Positions 8,464-17,095 of a stretch of 64,000 nt of DNA are shown piece by piece. Position 1 is the stretch's first letter. Every line of letters begins with the position of its first letter. The position numbers and the translations under genes were made by a program. Source of the stretch: Halobacillus sp. A1 (GTDB lineage: Bacteria; Bacillota; Bacilli; Bacillales; Halobacillaceae). The stretch spans positions 248,001-312,000 of the forward strand of contig NZ_JAIZEN010000001.1 of assembly GCF_024189295.1 (NCBI RefSeq), read 5' to 3'. The notes under the pieces are model-generated. The model was not told where the DNA came from. It saw only the letters and a list, made by a program, of their open reading frames with translations, and ran no database searches.

Positions 8464-9441
8464 ATGAACGAATTAAAAGGACTGCATCACGTCACAGCTA
8501 TTACGAGCAGTGCAGAGAAAAATTATGAATTCTTCACCTATGTTCTAGGAATGCGATTAGTTAAGAAAACGGTCAACCAGGATGATATTCAGACGTACCA
8601 CCTTTTCTTTGCGGATGATAAAGGAAGCGCCGGAACAGATATGACATTCTTCGATTTTCCAGGTATTCCAAAAGGATCCCACGGGACAAATGAAATTTCC
8701 AAAACTTCCTTTCGAGTTCCCAGTGATGCTGCATTGGAGTATTGGGTGGAACGCTTTGATCGCATGGATATAAAACATAAAGGTATCGAGGAACGCTTCG
8801 GCAAAAAGGTGCTGCCTTTTACCGATTTTGATGATCAATCCTATGAACTGATATCTGATGAAAAAAATGATGGTGTTCCAGCAGGTATACCGTGGCAGAA
8901 AGGGCCTGTACCGCTGCAATTTGCTATAACTGGTTTAGGACCACTGTACGTCCGTGTTGAAAACTTCGATTATTTCAAAGACATGCTTGAGAAAGTGTTG
9001 TTATTTAAAGAAATTGATGAAGAAGGCGCTTTTCATTTATTTGAAACAGGAGAAGGTGGGAGCGGCGCGCAAATTGTTGTAGAATATAATCCTATTCTTC
9101 CCCAAGCTCGTCAAGGTTTCGGAACGGTTCATCATGCAGCTTTCCGCGTAGATGACCGCGAAACATTAGAAAAGTGGATCGAGCGCATGCCGACCTTTGG
9201 ATTCAGAACGTCCGGTTATGTCAACCGCCACTATTTTGAATCTTTATATGTAAAAGTGGCGCCGCAAATCTTATTTGAATTTGCCACTGACGGTCCGGGA
9301 TTCATGGGAGATGAACCCTATGAAACATTAGGCGAAAAGTTATCGCTTCCTCCAATATTAGAGCCAAAAAGAAAACAAATTGAAGAAAAAGTACGACCGA
9401 TCGATACAGTAAGGAGTACAAAGGAATTCATCAAAGAATAA
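8464..9441 (+). CDS. mhqO: Ring-cleaving (hydroquinone-type) dioxygenase with two glyoxalase/VOC domains
   Basis: A 325-residue protein of the MhqO/MhqA/MhqE family, which cleaves substituted hydroquinones or catechols and protects against quinones. Two VOC modules are seen: GLHHVTAITSSAEKNYEFF at the N-terminus and FGTVHHAAFRVDDRETLEKW from about residue 220, each with the metal-binding His. Glu near the C-terminus of the second module (FEFATDGPG) fits the third ligand. The ATG at 8464 has GGAGGA 7 nt upstream; an upstream in-frame ATG at 8434 has no such site. The MhqR-like promoter at 7532-7564 is the only good candidate promoter. MhqO rather than a paralog is inferred from the operator. 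Confidence 0.8.
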   Translation: MNELKGLHHVTAITSSAEKNYEFFTYVLGMRLVKKTVNQDDIQTYHLFFADDKGSAGTDMTFFDFPGIPKGSHGTNEISKTSFRVPSDAALEYWVERFDRMDIKHKGIEERFGKKVLPFTDFDDQSYELISDEKNDGVPAGIPWQKGPVPLQFAITGLGPLYVRVENFDYFKDMLEKVLLFKEIDEEGAFHLFETGEGGSGAQIVVEYNPILPQARQGFGTVHHAAFRVDDRETLEKWIERMPTFGFRTSGYVNRHYFESLYVKVAPQILFEFATDGPGFMGDEPYETLGEKLSLPPILEPKRKQIEEKVRPIDTVRSTKEFIKE

Positions 9442-9443
9442 AA

Positions 9444-9489
9444 GAAGTAAGAAGCTGCCGTATTGTTCTCAACGGCGGCTTCTTACTTC
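9444..9489. terminator. Bidirectional terminator between mhqO and the amidase
   Basis: An 18-bp stem GAAGTAAGAAGCTGCCGT / ACGGCGGCTTCTTACTTC with one mismatch and a 10-nt loop lies between convergent genes. Confidence 0.85.
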
Positions 9490-9501
9490 ATTATTCGATC
9501 A

Positions 9502-10320
9502 TTATTCAAAATAATTTATAATTCCATCAACAATGGCGCTTGATACCTGAGACTGGTAACTATCTGTTTGAACAAGAACCGTTTCTTCCGGATTGGATAA
9601 GAAACCGAGTTCCAGGAGAGCTGCCGGAGAGTTATTTTCTCTCATTACATGAAAGTCCCCATGGTACTCCCCATTATTCTGAGGGGTTGTTTGCTCAGAT
9701 AACTCACCTTGCAGTTCTTGAGCGAAGGGCAGATCTTTAGAATCATTGTAGTAATAACTGCTTATTCCATTAGCGCTTGAAGTAATGCTTGAATTGTAAT
9801 GAATACTAATAAAAGCATCTGCATTGGTTGAATGACTATGTTCAACTCTTTCTTCTAATGACAGATATTGATCCCCCGACCTTGTCATCGTTACGACAGC
9901 GCCTGCTTCCTTAAGCTTTTCATATGTATGCTGTGCTGTCCTTAAATTAAGGTCTTTTTCATATGTTCCGTCAACACTGATTGCTCCCGGATCATAACCT
10001 CCATGGCCAGGGTCAAGGGTGATGTTAATACCATCCAGGGGGGAAGAACCTGAAGAATTCAAAAAATCTGAGGAAACCCATGCGGTGACTCCGTTGTAAT
10101 TAATTTTGGACCATCCGTTCTCTTGCTCCTGCACGTTAATTGTAGAGCCGTCAGAGAGTGAACCGATAATAGTAGATTGGATGTCAGGAGAACTCCTTAC
10201 GTTCAAACCACCAGCTGCATCCACACTATATTCGTCTGATTCTTCGGCTTCAACTGGGGAAGGAAGGAACCATAAAACTAATAGAATTCCTAATAGTCCT
10301 AAAGCCATACTTGGGTACAA
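9502..10320 (-). CDS. N-acetylmuramoyl-L-alanine amidase with SH3b domain
   Basis: A secreted cell-wall hydrolase of about 272 residues that cleaves the amide between muramic acid and the stem peptide. Order: hydrophobic signal segment (about 5-24, then VEAEE), one bacterial SH3 domain (about 30-92, GLNVRSSPDIQSTIIGSL...WSKINYNGVTAWVSSDFL), then an Amidase_3 domain (LDPGHGGYDPGA, ISIHYNSS, LLELGFLSN supply the zinc His/Glu ligands and catalytic Glu). The start is uncertain: TTG at 10320 and ATG at 10308 are both weak. In-frame upstream codons would add NKK, giving the positive n-region a signal peptide normally has. Confidence 0.88.
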   Translation of the reverse strand: MYPSMALGLLGILLVLWFLPSPVEAEESDEYSVDAAGGLNVRSSPDIQSTIIGSLSDGSTINVQEQENGWSKINYNGVTAWVSSDFLNSSGSSPLDGINITLDPGHGGYDPGAISVDGTYEKDLNLRTAQHTYEKLKEAGAVVTMTRSGDQYLSLEERVEHSHSTNADAFISIHYNSSITSSANGISSYYYNDSKDLPFAQELQGELSEQTTPQNNGEYHGDFHVMRENNSPAALLELGFLSNPEETVLVQTDSYQSQVSSAIVDGIINYFE

Positions 10321-10608
10321 ACACTTCTTATTTACTTGTGAATTGAAAGCACTAATAATTTAGCCTGCCTTTCCTACGATATTCATAGATATCTGATTTT
10401 TTTAGGGGTTAGATACTATCATAGCAACCCCACAAATAAATTCAATATGATAAAGAACAAACAAGTCAATAGGCATTAATAAGTGGATATATGTGGGAGA
10501 TAACCTGTGTATCGTAATTAAATGGTGACTTTTTTCTGTAAGATAATAGATATACCATCATTATGAAATTATAGATACTAGACTTGTGACGAACCCCAAA
10601 TAAAATTC

Positions 10609-10638
10609 TTGACTCTTTATATAGAAATAAAATATAGT
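10609..10638 (+). promoter_or_regulatory. Promoter of the Mn-riboswitch / antiporter unit
   Basis: TTGACT (10609-10614), 18-bp spacer, TATAGT (10633-10638). The aptamer begins about 9 nt downstream. Confidence 0.75.
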
Positions 10639-10646
10639 AGTAGTAA

Positions 10647-10744
10647 CAAGAGGAGTAGCGACCGCCTATGCGGCTTTCGGATCGTCATTTCGGCAGCAAA
10701 CTGCCTGGTCCGAAAGGCTATTAACGTTAGTACGCGAGATCTTG
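10647..10744 (+). ncRNA. yybP-ykoY manganese riboswitch
   Basis: The loop-1 signature AGAGGAGTAGCG and a 3' GTTAGTACGCGAGATCTTG match the yybP-ykoY pattern. P1 pairs CAAGA (10647-10651) with TCTTG (10740-10744). The 3' strand of P1 is also the 5' arm of the terminator at 10738-10766, so ligand-stabilised P1 would prevent termination, as in other Mn-on members of the class. It lies directly upstream of the cation antiporter gene. Confidence 0.8.
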
Positions 10745-10772
10745 GTACAATTTCTGTACCAGGGTCTTTTTT
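10738..10772 (+). terminator. Riboswitch-controlled intrinsic terminator
   Basis: Stem GATCTTGGTAC / GTACCAGGGTC with loop AATTTCT, followed by TTTTTT. Mutually exclusive with P1 of the riboswitch. Confidence 0.85.
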
Positions 10773-10796
10773 GTGCTGGTGGAGAGGAGAAAACCC

Positions 10797-11762
10797 ATGG
10801 TTTATATAATTTTTTTAGTCGCTGCTATTGTCGTCGTTGGAGCTGCGATCAAGCTTAATGAGTTCGGAGATGTCATTAGCAGAAAGTCAGCTTTAAGCGG
10901 TGCTGCTGTTGGTACGTTTTTAATTGCAGGAGCCACCTCACTGCCTGAGTTGACAACTAGTTTGACGGCTGTCTACATTGATAATCCTGATATTGCCGTA
11001 GGGAACATGATCGGGAGTAATGTATTTAATCTATTAATCTTAGCTATCGTCGATATCATTTACCGCCGACGTCGTCTTTTTCAGCGGGTAGGCTATCAAG
11101 AACATAAGCCTGCCGCCATTATGGGACTGATTTTTATGATCATTATCATTGGTGCATTAGCCCTCCCGCAATCGATTGAATGGTTCGGGGTAGGAATCGA
11201 AATGGTCGTTCTTGCCTTACTATACATCCTTATGATCAAGTTTTTCTCTAATAAAGGAGAAGAAGAGAAGGCTGATGAAGACCTTCCTGTAAAAGACTAT
11301 AAATTGAAAACAGCAGTCACCGGATTTATCGTTATGGCTCTAGTTGTGTTTGGAGCAGGAAGCGCGCTTTCCATTTCTGGCGATCAACTAGCGCAAGTAT
11401 CGGGATTGGATTCAAGCTTTGTCGGAAGTTTCTTGATTGCTGCTTCTACATCACTGCCAGAGCTTGTAACCGTATTGGCCGCTTTTAAGGTAGCCAATTA
11501 TGGTATGGCAATCGGATCCATACTCGGAAGTAATATTTTTAACATGCAGCTGTTAGTTTTGACTGATATTCTTTATCGAGACCAAGCCATTTTATCAGCG
11601 GCAGGGAACTCACACATTTTTATAGGGTTATTGGGTGTATTCATGACCCTGGTGACGATATATTTGCTTTGGCGTCCGGCCATAAGTAATCAGTGGCGCT
11701 ATATAGCACCGTCTATGATTGTCAGTCTGGTCTATGTGGTTTTTTCGTATATAATATTTTGA
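10797..11762 (+). CDS. Ca2+/cation antiporter of the YrbG (CaCA) family, Mn-riboswitch controlled
   Basis: A 321-residue integral membrane protein with about ten hydrophobic segments in two homologous halves. Each half carries the alpha-repeat signature: GTFLIAGATSLPELTTSL...VGNMIGSNVFNLL and GSFLIAASTSLPELVTVL...IGSILGSNIFNMQ. The Glu in each SLPEL is the cation-binding residue of the family. An acidic/basic cytoplasmic loop (about 150-170) joins the halves. The ATG at 10797 has GGAGAGGAG upstream. The family exports Ca2+ against Na+ or H+; the Mn riboswitch suggests it exports or buffers Mn2+ here (inference). A terminator follows directly. Confidence 0.85.
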   Translation: MVYIIFLVAAIVVVGAAIKLNEFGDVISRKSALSGAAVGTFLIAGATSLPELTTSLTAVYIDNPDIAVGNMIGSNVFNLLILAIVDIIYRRRRLFQRVGYQEHKPAAIMGLIFMIIIIGALALPQSIEWFGVGIEMVVLALLYILMIKFFSNKGEEEKADEDLPVKDYKLKTAVTGFIVMALVVFGAGSALSISGDQLAQVSGLDSSFVGSFLIAASTSLPELVTVLAAFKVANYGMAIGSILGSNIFNMQLLVLTDILYRDQAILSAAGNSHIFIGLLGVFMTLVTIYLLWRPAISNQWRYIAPSMIVSLVYVVFSYIIF

Positions 11763-11765
11763 TAC

Positions 11766-11802
11766 CAAAAAGGTACCAGGGATTTCCTCTGGTACCTTTT
11801 TG
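11766..11802 (+). terminator. Terminator of the antiporter gene
   Basis: Stem AAAAAGGTACCAG / CTGGTACCTTTTT followed by T-rich sequence. It reads in both directions. Confidence 0.85.
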
Positions 11803-11808
11803 TTTGTG

Positions 11809-11853
11809 TTGAATATTTATTGGGTAAAGAGATATAATAAGAACAAACGTTCG
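11809..11853 (+). promoter_or_regulatory. Promoter with LexA-like (SOS) operator
   Basis: TTGAAT (11809-11814), 18-bp spacer, TATAAT (11833-11838), directly followed by AGAACAAACGTTCG (11840-11853). The latter differs from the Gram-positive LexA box CGAACNNNNGTTCG at one position and covers the expected transcription start. Confidence 0.65.
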
Positions 11854-11872
11854 TACTAAGGGGGTGAGAGGA

Positions 11873-12106
11873 ATGAATGGGTTGATCGCTCGTGCTCTTC
11901 AGACAGGGGAGAAACTAGAAATCATTTATTGTGCCAGTGATGGTACTATATCTCAACGGATGATCAAAGTGGTGGAGGAAAGGGAAAACCACTTGCTTGC
12001 CTTCTGCTATTCAAGAGGACAAGTGAGGACGTTTCAAAAGGATTCAATTCTTTCAATATTTCCAGCTCAATTCAATAAAAGGGGTGTGAGTCATGAGGTT
12101 TCCTGA
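11873..12106 (+). CDS. Small WYL-like protein
   Basis: A 77-residue protein consisting only of a WYL-like beta module: LEIIYCASDGTISQRMIKVVE, then LLAFCYSRGQVRTFQKDSILSI. WYL modules sense ligands or nucleic acids in larger regulators. Stand-alone short forms are common in Bacillaceae and have no known role. The ATG at 11873 is preferred over GTG 11864 because AAGGGGGTGAG is correctly spaced for it. It sits behind a LexA-like box, so damage induction is likely. There is no terminator before the next gene 62 nt downstream. Confidence 0.7.
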   Translation: MNGLIARALQTGEKLEIIYCASDGTISQRMIKVVEERENHLLAFCYSRGQVRTFQKDSILSIFPAQFNKRGVSHEVS

Positions 12107-12168
12107 ATGACTAAAAAGTTAGTTGCAATCATACACTCTTTACAAGTTGGAAGAAGGGTGGAAGTTCA

Positions 12169-13416
12169 ATGAATCACCTCTCAAAGGCTAAAAAAACACT
12201 TTATATACCTATCGAAATTAAATCCAGGGAATTAGAATCCAAGCTCCTATTTGCATATTATGCAACCAAACAAAATTATCGTGTCATCATCGGGGAACAA
12301 TTAGCCGTTGAGAAATCTTTATCCTCATTCGCACAGGGTATCTTTTTTTCAAAGGGGTACCCCCATTCCCATAGAAAAAGGATCATCAGCAAAGCGAAAA
12401 AGCTGGGACACGAAATTGTAGAGATGGATGAGGAAGGGTTGATCTTTCATAATTCAATTGATTATTTAAAGACGCGAATGAAAGAAGACGTTTTAAAGAT
12501 GGTTTCACAGGAATTCTGTTGGGGCGATTATCAAAGAGACTTGATACGCGCTGCTTATCCTCGAATAAGCTCCAAATGCACGAGCACAGGCAGTTTAAGA
12601 TTTGACTTATTGAAACCTAAATTCCGCAGTCTTTACGAAGATGAAACCGGGCGCCTCCGAAAAAAATATGGAGAATTTATACTTATAAATACTCGCTTTA
12701 CTTTATACAATCATATCAACGGTAAGAAAAAAGCCGAAAAAGGATCGCACACCGATTACATTAGACAGCTCTATGTTCATTTTATTGAGATGATAAAAAA
12801 ACTAAGAAAAACTTACCCTCAGTTTAAGCTTGTCATTCGCCCCCACCCCGCAGAAGACTTTCAATCCTACCGCAGAGCTTTCTCTACCGATCCGAATGTT
12901 CATATCATTCATGAAGGGAACGTGATTCATTGGATCCTCGCTTCTAAGCTTGTCATTCATAACGGTTGTACGACAGGAATAGAGGCCTCCATATTAGATA
13001 AACCAGTCATATCTTTCAAGCCGGTTCAGTCCAAGTTATATGATGTAGCATTACCTAATGAAGTCAGTTTACAGGCTTTCGATTTTCAAGAGGTATGCGG
13101 ACATATTCAATCAATTTTGAATCTACAACCCAATGTAAAGAGAACAGAACATTTAGCTCGTTATTATCATGAGAATGGCTACGCCTATGAAAATATCTTG
13201 GAATTACTTGCTCGATGCAAGGTCACAGCAAAGCCTTTTTCTACAAGCATCGTCAGCGATGTGAAAAGCAAACATATCAAATATAGATTCCCATATTTCC
13301 GTGAAGAAGAGATCAAACGTTTTTTTTATAAGATAGATGAAGTCGAAGGTAATAAAAATAGAGTGTCTATCCGAAAACTATCCGATCGGCTTTTTGTTAT
13401 AGAGTCTGTTAAATAA
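12169..13416 (+). CDS. Surface carbohydrate biosynthesis protein, CDP-glycerol glycerophosphotransferase-like
   Basis: A 415-residue cytoplasmic GT-B-like protein matching the surface-carbohydrate family found beside legionaminic and pseudaminic acid genes. The N-terminal half has LYIPIEIKSRELESKLLFAY and IFFSKGYPHSHRKRI. The C-terminal half has LVIRPHPAED and later VIHNGCTTGIEASILDKPVI, the nucleotide-sugar / CDP-polyol binding motif. GAAGGGTGG precedes the ATG. It is followed after 4 nt by the next GT-like gene. It may transfer or polymerise the Pse-containing glycan; no substrate can be read from sequence. Confidence 0.75.
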   Translation: MNHLSKAKKTLYIPIEIKSRELESKLLFAYYATKQNYRVIIGEQLAVEKSLSSFAQGIFFSKGYPHSHRKRIISKAKKLGHEIVEMDEEGLIFHNSIDYLKTRMKEDVLKMVSQEFCWGDYQRDLIRAAYPRISSKCTSTGSLRFDLLKPKFRSLYEDETGRLRKKYGEFILINTRFTLYNHINGKKKAEKGSHTDYIRQLYVHFIEMIKKLRKTYPQFKLVIRPHPAEDFQSYRRAFSTDPNVHIIHEGNVIHWILASKLVIHNGCTTGIEASILDKPVISFKPVQSKLYDVALPNEVSLQAFDFQEVCGHIQSILNLQPNVKRTEHLARYYHENGYAYENILELLARCKVTAKPFSTSIVSDVKSKHIKYRFPYFREEEIKRFFYKIDEVEGNKNRVSIRKLSDRLFVIESVK

Positions 13417-13420
13417 TGGG

Positions 13421-14812
13421 GTGGAAGTCATCCGCACTTTTGATAAAAACTATTGGTCTCTATACTTTGACTTTTTAGAAGTTTTCAAAGGATTCAATGA
13501 CATACCTGTAGGGCTGTTATGCCATTTTTATGGACTGGTAAAAGGAGATCCTTTCATCAATAAATACTTGAAATCAGAATCATTTACAGAAATTTCTATA
13601 TGCCAGCTTCAAGATGCAGAACAAATTCAGAAGTACTTCGAGTCTTTCCTGCAGCCATTTAAAAGCACCAAACCTCGGAGTAACAGGGGAAAGAAAGTCA
13701 TTTTTCATGACAAGCTGTTGAGGTTTCCGGAAACGAGTTGGAGAAAGTTCGATCCTGAACATACATTGATTATCAAAAACCGTACAAAACTGAGAAATAA
13801 TAACGATAAAATCCCGATTCAAAGCCTTACCGATTATAAAATGGATACATCGAAGCTGGTCAAATACTACAAGAAAAAGACAATTAAAGCATTGCAGATG
13901 AATAAAGATCATCCGATTTTTGCACATGATGAGTTCAAGAACCGATTGATGAAGCAAATACCAGATGTCGTGGAAAGTATGAGTGCAGCGCGGGCACTTT
14001 TCGATAAAATTCCTGCCTCTTGTATCATTCTTGGCAGTACCAACCTTCCGGAGAGCCGAGCGTTGGCTATAGCTTCGCTTGAGATGGGGGTGCCCAGCAT
14101 CTGTATGCAGCACGGGATCATTGCATTGGAGTTCGGTTACATGCCGAAAGTTGCTGATGTTCAAGCTGTGTACGGGGAATTTGAAGTGGATTGGTATAAA
14201 CAGAGGGGAGTGCGTGAGGAAGAGCTTAAGATTATCGGCCACCCCCGGTTTGATGATATTCGCAAGGGAAATAAACTGTCCCTCAAACAGTTTATTAAGA
14301 AAACAAACATCGATAAAACGAAGAAGTCTGTCTTACTTGTCGGTCATCATGAAGAAACCGCTGTAACTCGGACCATTATCCATGAGTTGTCTAAAAACGG
14401 GGATGTAAATCTCATAATAAAACCTCGTGGCAGCCCAAAGGAGACAAAAATCCTTAAGAAAAGATATCCTAATTTATACGTTCCGCCTCATGATCTTCAT
14501 TTATATGATCTGCTGCGCCATGTTGATGCGGTGGTGAGCTATCCTTCGACAGTTGCTTTGGAGGCTCTTTTGGCAGGGAAAACTGTATTTATTTGGGGGA
14601 TAAAAACGGAGAGTACTACAGAATATTTCGGTGCGATGGATCATTTGCTTGATCACAATCCACTTGCATTAACGAACAAGGTATGCAGCTATTTGAAATC
14701 CACTCACTCATCGCTAAGTGATCAATCTGAACTCTTAAAGGCGTATTATCCTGAGCCGGATCAGTCATCCACTGGAAGACTGATCCGGCTGATAAATACG
14801 TTGACCACTTGA
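13421..14812 (+). CDS. GT-B-like surface carbohydrate transferase (paralog of 1473-2984)
   Basis: A 463-residue protein with the same architecture as the product of 1473-2984. It has the N-terminal NYWSLYFDFLEVF, a shorter and less basic central linker (about 112-145), then ICMQHGIIALEFGY with YGEFEVDWYKQRGV, and the C-terminal DAVVSYPSTVALEALL. It starts at GTG 13421, 4 nt after the preceding stop, so it is translationally coupled. Conservation is visibly higher in the C-terminal catalytic half than in the linker. Donor and acceptor are unknown; context suggests the pseudaminic acid pathway that follows. Confidence 0.65.
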   Translation: MEVIRTFDKNYWSLYFDFLEVFKGFNDIPVGLLCHFYGLVKGDPFINKYLKSESFTEISICQLQDAEQIQKYFESFLQPFKSTKPRSNRGKKVIFHDKLLRFPETSWRKFDPEHTLIIKNRTKLRNNNDKIPIQSLTDYKMDTSKLVKYYKKKTIKALQMNKDHPIFAHDEFKNRLMKQIPDVVESMSAARALFDKIPASCIILGSTNLPESRALAIASLEMGVPSICMQHGIIALEFGYMPKVADVQAVYGEFEVDWYKQRGVREEELKIIGHPRFDDIRKGNKLSLKQFIKKTNIDKTKKSVLLVGHHEETAVTRTIIHELSKNGDVNLIIKPRGSPKETKILKKRYPNLYVPPHDLHLYDLLRHVDAVVSYPSTVALEALLAGKTVFIWGIKTESTTEYFGAMDHLLDHNPLALTNKVCSYLKSTHSSLSDQSELLKAYYPEPDQSSTGRLIRLINTLTT

Positions 14813-14938
14813 ACAACTTATAAAGATCACAAACCTCTCAAGAACTAAATCTGAGTTCGCTCTTTGTAAATCCTATGAATATTTTATCTTGAATTGAAAT
14901 AGGATGGCTCTGAAGGGATTGAAGAGGGGGAGTTCGAT

Positions 14939-15883
14939 TTGAGAGTTCTCGTCACAGGCGGTGCAGGATTTATAGGAAGATGGGTTGTTCGAAAGCTTCT
15001 GGATGATGGGCATCAAGTATGGGTCCTGGATGATTTATCTAACGGACGGATCGAAAATATTACTGATATGCTGAGTGAGAAAAACTTCAAGAAATTTATT
15101 CAAGGGGACATCAAAGATGTTTCTTTGCTTACTGATTTATTCTTAAAGGATTTTGATATTTGCTATCATTTGGCTGCAAGCATCAACGTGCAAGATAGTA
15201 TTGACGACCCGAAAACTACCTTCGAGAATGATACCGTAGGAACGTTTAATATATTGGAAGAGTGCAAAAAACATAAAGTGAAGATTGTGTTTATGAGTAC
15301 TTGTATGGTTTATGACCGTGCTTTGACGCCTGCAGGAATTAACGAAAAGGATGCCATTAAACCGGCTTCACCTTACGCAGGGGCAAAAATCGCAGCGGAA
15401 AATATGGTGCTTTCTTATTATTTTGCCTATGGACTGCCGGCGTTAGTTGTCCGCCCCTTCAACACCTATGGTCCTTTTCAAAAAACTGGAGGCGAAGGCG
15501 GCGTGGTCGCCATTTTCCTGAAAAATAAACTGAAAGGGAAATCGATTCAAATTTATGGAGATGGCACACAGACGAGGGATTTGCTCTATGTCGAGGATTG
15601 TGCCCGTTTTGTTGTGGAAGCGGGATATTCAAATAAGGTGAACGGTGAAATTCTGAATGCGGGGTTAGGGAGAGATATCAGTATCAACGATTTAGCAGAG
15701 CTGATTATCTCCGATCCTTTAAAAATACAGCACGTCAAACACATTCACCCTCAAAGTGAAATTCAAAAATTGCTTTGTGATTACAGTAAAGCAGAGAAGT
15801 TATTAGGGTGGAAACCTAAGTTCAGCTTAGAGAACGGACTGAAGCGTACAGAAGAGTGGATCGGGTCCACAAACCTTATTTAA
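14939..15883 (+). CDS. NAD-dependent epimerase/dehydratase (extended SDR) of the Pse locus
   Basis: A 314-residue nucleotide-sugar SDR. GGAGFIG is at residues 7-13, STCMVY starts at 120, the catalytic Tyr146 and Lys150 are in SPYAGAK, and RPFNTYGP and YGDGTQTRDLLYVEDCA follow, as in UDP-glucose epimerases and 4,6-dehydratases. Start TTG 14939 has GGGGGAG upstream and reads straight into the nucleotide-binding strand. It lies 17 nt before pseC. Because PseB is already present, this may be an extra 4-epimerase, or may resemble the B. thuringiensis Pen/Pal enzymes that replace PseB in another route. Sequence alone does not decide. Confidence 0.75.
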   Translation: MRVLVTGGAGFIGRWVVRKLLDDGHQVWVLDDLSNGRIENITDMLSEKNFKKFIQGDIKDVSLLTDLFLKDFDICYHLAASINVQDSIDDPKTTFENDTVGTFNILEECKKHKVKIVFMSTCMVYDRALTPAGINEKDAIKPASPYAGAKIAAENMVLSYYFAYGLPALVVRPFNTYGPFQKTGGEGGVVAIFLKNKLKGKSIQIYGDGTQTRDLLYVEDCARFVVEAGYSNKVNGEILNAGLGRDISINDLAELIISDPLKIQHVKHIHPQSEIQKLLCDYSKAEKLLGWKPKFSLENGLKRTEEWIGSTNLI

Positions 15884-15900
15884 TAAGGAGTCAATCTCAT

Positions 15901-17091
15901 ATGGAAAAGTTAGCGATTCATGGAGGCAAGCCTGTGCGCAGTCATTATCTTCCTTATGGGAGGCAGTGGATAGATGACGAGGACGTAAAAGCGGTAACTG
16001 ATGTATTGAAGAGCGACTTTTTAACGACAGGTCCTATGATTTCAGCCTTTGAAAAAGAACTCGCAGCTTATACTGGAGCACAATATGCCGTCACTTTTTC
16101 GAATGGTACAGCAGCGCTTCATGCGGCATGTTTCGCTGCAGGAATTGCGGAAGGTGATGAAGTCATCACCACTTCCATGACTTTTGCAGCGAGTGCCAAT
16201 TGCGTCCTCTATGTTGGTGGTCAGCCGGTTTTTGCCGACATTGATCCTGCCACCTACAACATCTCCCCCGGATCCATAGAAAAAAATATTACGAAACGAA
16301 CAAAGGCGATCATCCCTGTAGACTTCACAGGACAACCTGCTGCTTATGATGAAATCACTGCACTGGCAAACAAGTATGGACTTACCATCATTGAAGATGC
16401 AGCTCATGCTTTAGGAGCAAAATATAAAGGGAAGATGGTCGGTTCTCTAAGTGATATGACGATGTTCAGCTTCCACCCGGTCAAACACGCGACGACCGGT
16501 GAGGGCGGGATGATCACGACCAACCACCGTCAGTATTATGAAAAATTGATCTTATTTAGGAATCATGGAATAACACGTCAGCAAGAACAATTAACAGAGA
16601 ATCATGGACCCTGGTATTACGAAATGAAGCACTTAGGCTTTAACTATCGAATGACAGATATCCAGGCTGCCTTAGGTGTCAGTCAATTGAAAAAGCTTCC
16701 GTCATTTATTGGACTCCGCAAAAAATATGTAAGTATGTACAACAAAGCATTTGAAAAGGTTGAATCAGTCATTATCCCAGAACAATCAAAAGGCACCGAT
16801 TCCAGTTGGCATTTGTACGTCATTAAGCTCCAGACTGATCGGCTGAGAGCTTCCCGTAGAGAAGTGTTTGAAGCACTTCAAAAAGAAAATATCGGAGTGA
16901 ATGTCCATTACATCCCAGTCCACCTGCATCCCTATTATAAACAGAAAGGGTACAACAAAGGTTTATGTCCCTATGCTGAGGAATTGTATGAGTCTATGAT
17001 CACTCTTCCTTTATTTCCTGCTATGACAGAAAGTGACGTAAAGAGTGTGATTAAAGGCGTGAATAAAGTAGTTTCCTATTATTTGAGGTGA
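15901..17091 (+). CDS. pseC: UDP-4-amino-4,6-dideoxy-N-acetyl-beta-L-altrosamine transaminase
   Basis: A 396-residue PLP-dependent aminotransferase of the DegT/DnrJ/EryC1 family. It adds the 4-amino group to the keto sugar made by PseB, using glutamate. Seen: FSNGTAALHAA (PLP phosphate binding), EDAAHA with Asp166, FSFHPVKHATTGEGG with the Schiff-base Lys195, and the C-terminal NVHYIPVHLHPYY loop. I chose ATG 15901 over the longer frame at 15856 because AAGGAG lies 10 nt upstream and the product then starts MEKLAIHGGKPVR, typical of PseC. It is followed after 4 nt by pseF. Confidence 0.88.
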   Translation: MEKLAIHGGKPVRSHYLPYGRQWIDDEDVKAVTDVLKSDFLTTGPMISAFEKELAAYTGAQYAVTFSNGTAALHAACFAAGIAEGDEVITTSMTFAASANCVLYVGGQPVFADIDPATYNISPGSIEKNITKRTKAIIPVDFTGQPAAYDEITALANKYGLTIIEDAAHALGAKYKGKMVGSLSDMTMFSFHPVKHATTGEGGMITTNHRQYYEKLILFRNHGITRQQEQLTENHGPWYYEMKHLGFNYRMTDIQAALGVSQLKKLPSFIGLRKKYVSMYNKAFEKVESVIIPEQSKGTDSSWHLYVIKLQTDRLRASRREVFEALQKENIGVNVHYIPVHLHPYYKQKGYNKGLCPYAEELYESMITLPLFPAMTESDVKSVIKGVNKVVSYYLR

Positions 17092-17095
17092 TGTA

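Noticed and set aside
13580-14242. 220-codon minus-strand open frame opposite the GT-like gene
   Set aside because: It is a shadow of 13421-14812, whose plus-strand product has clear family motifs.
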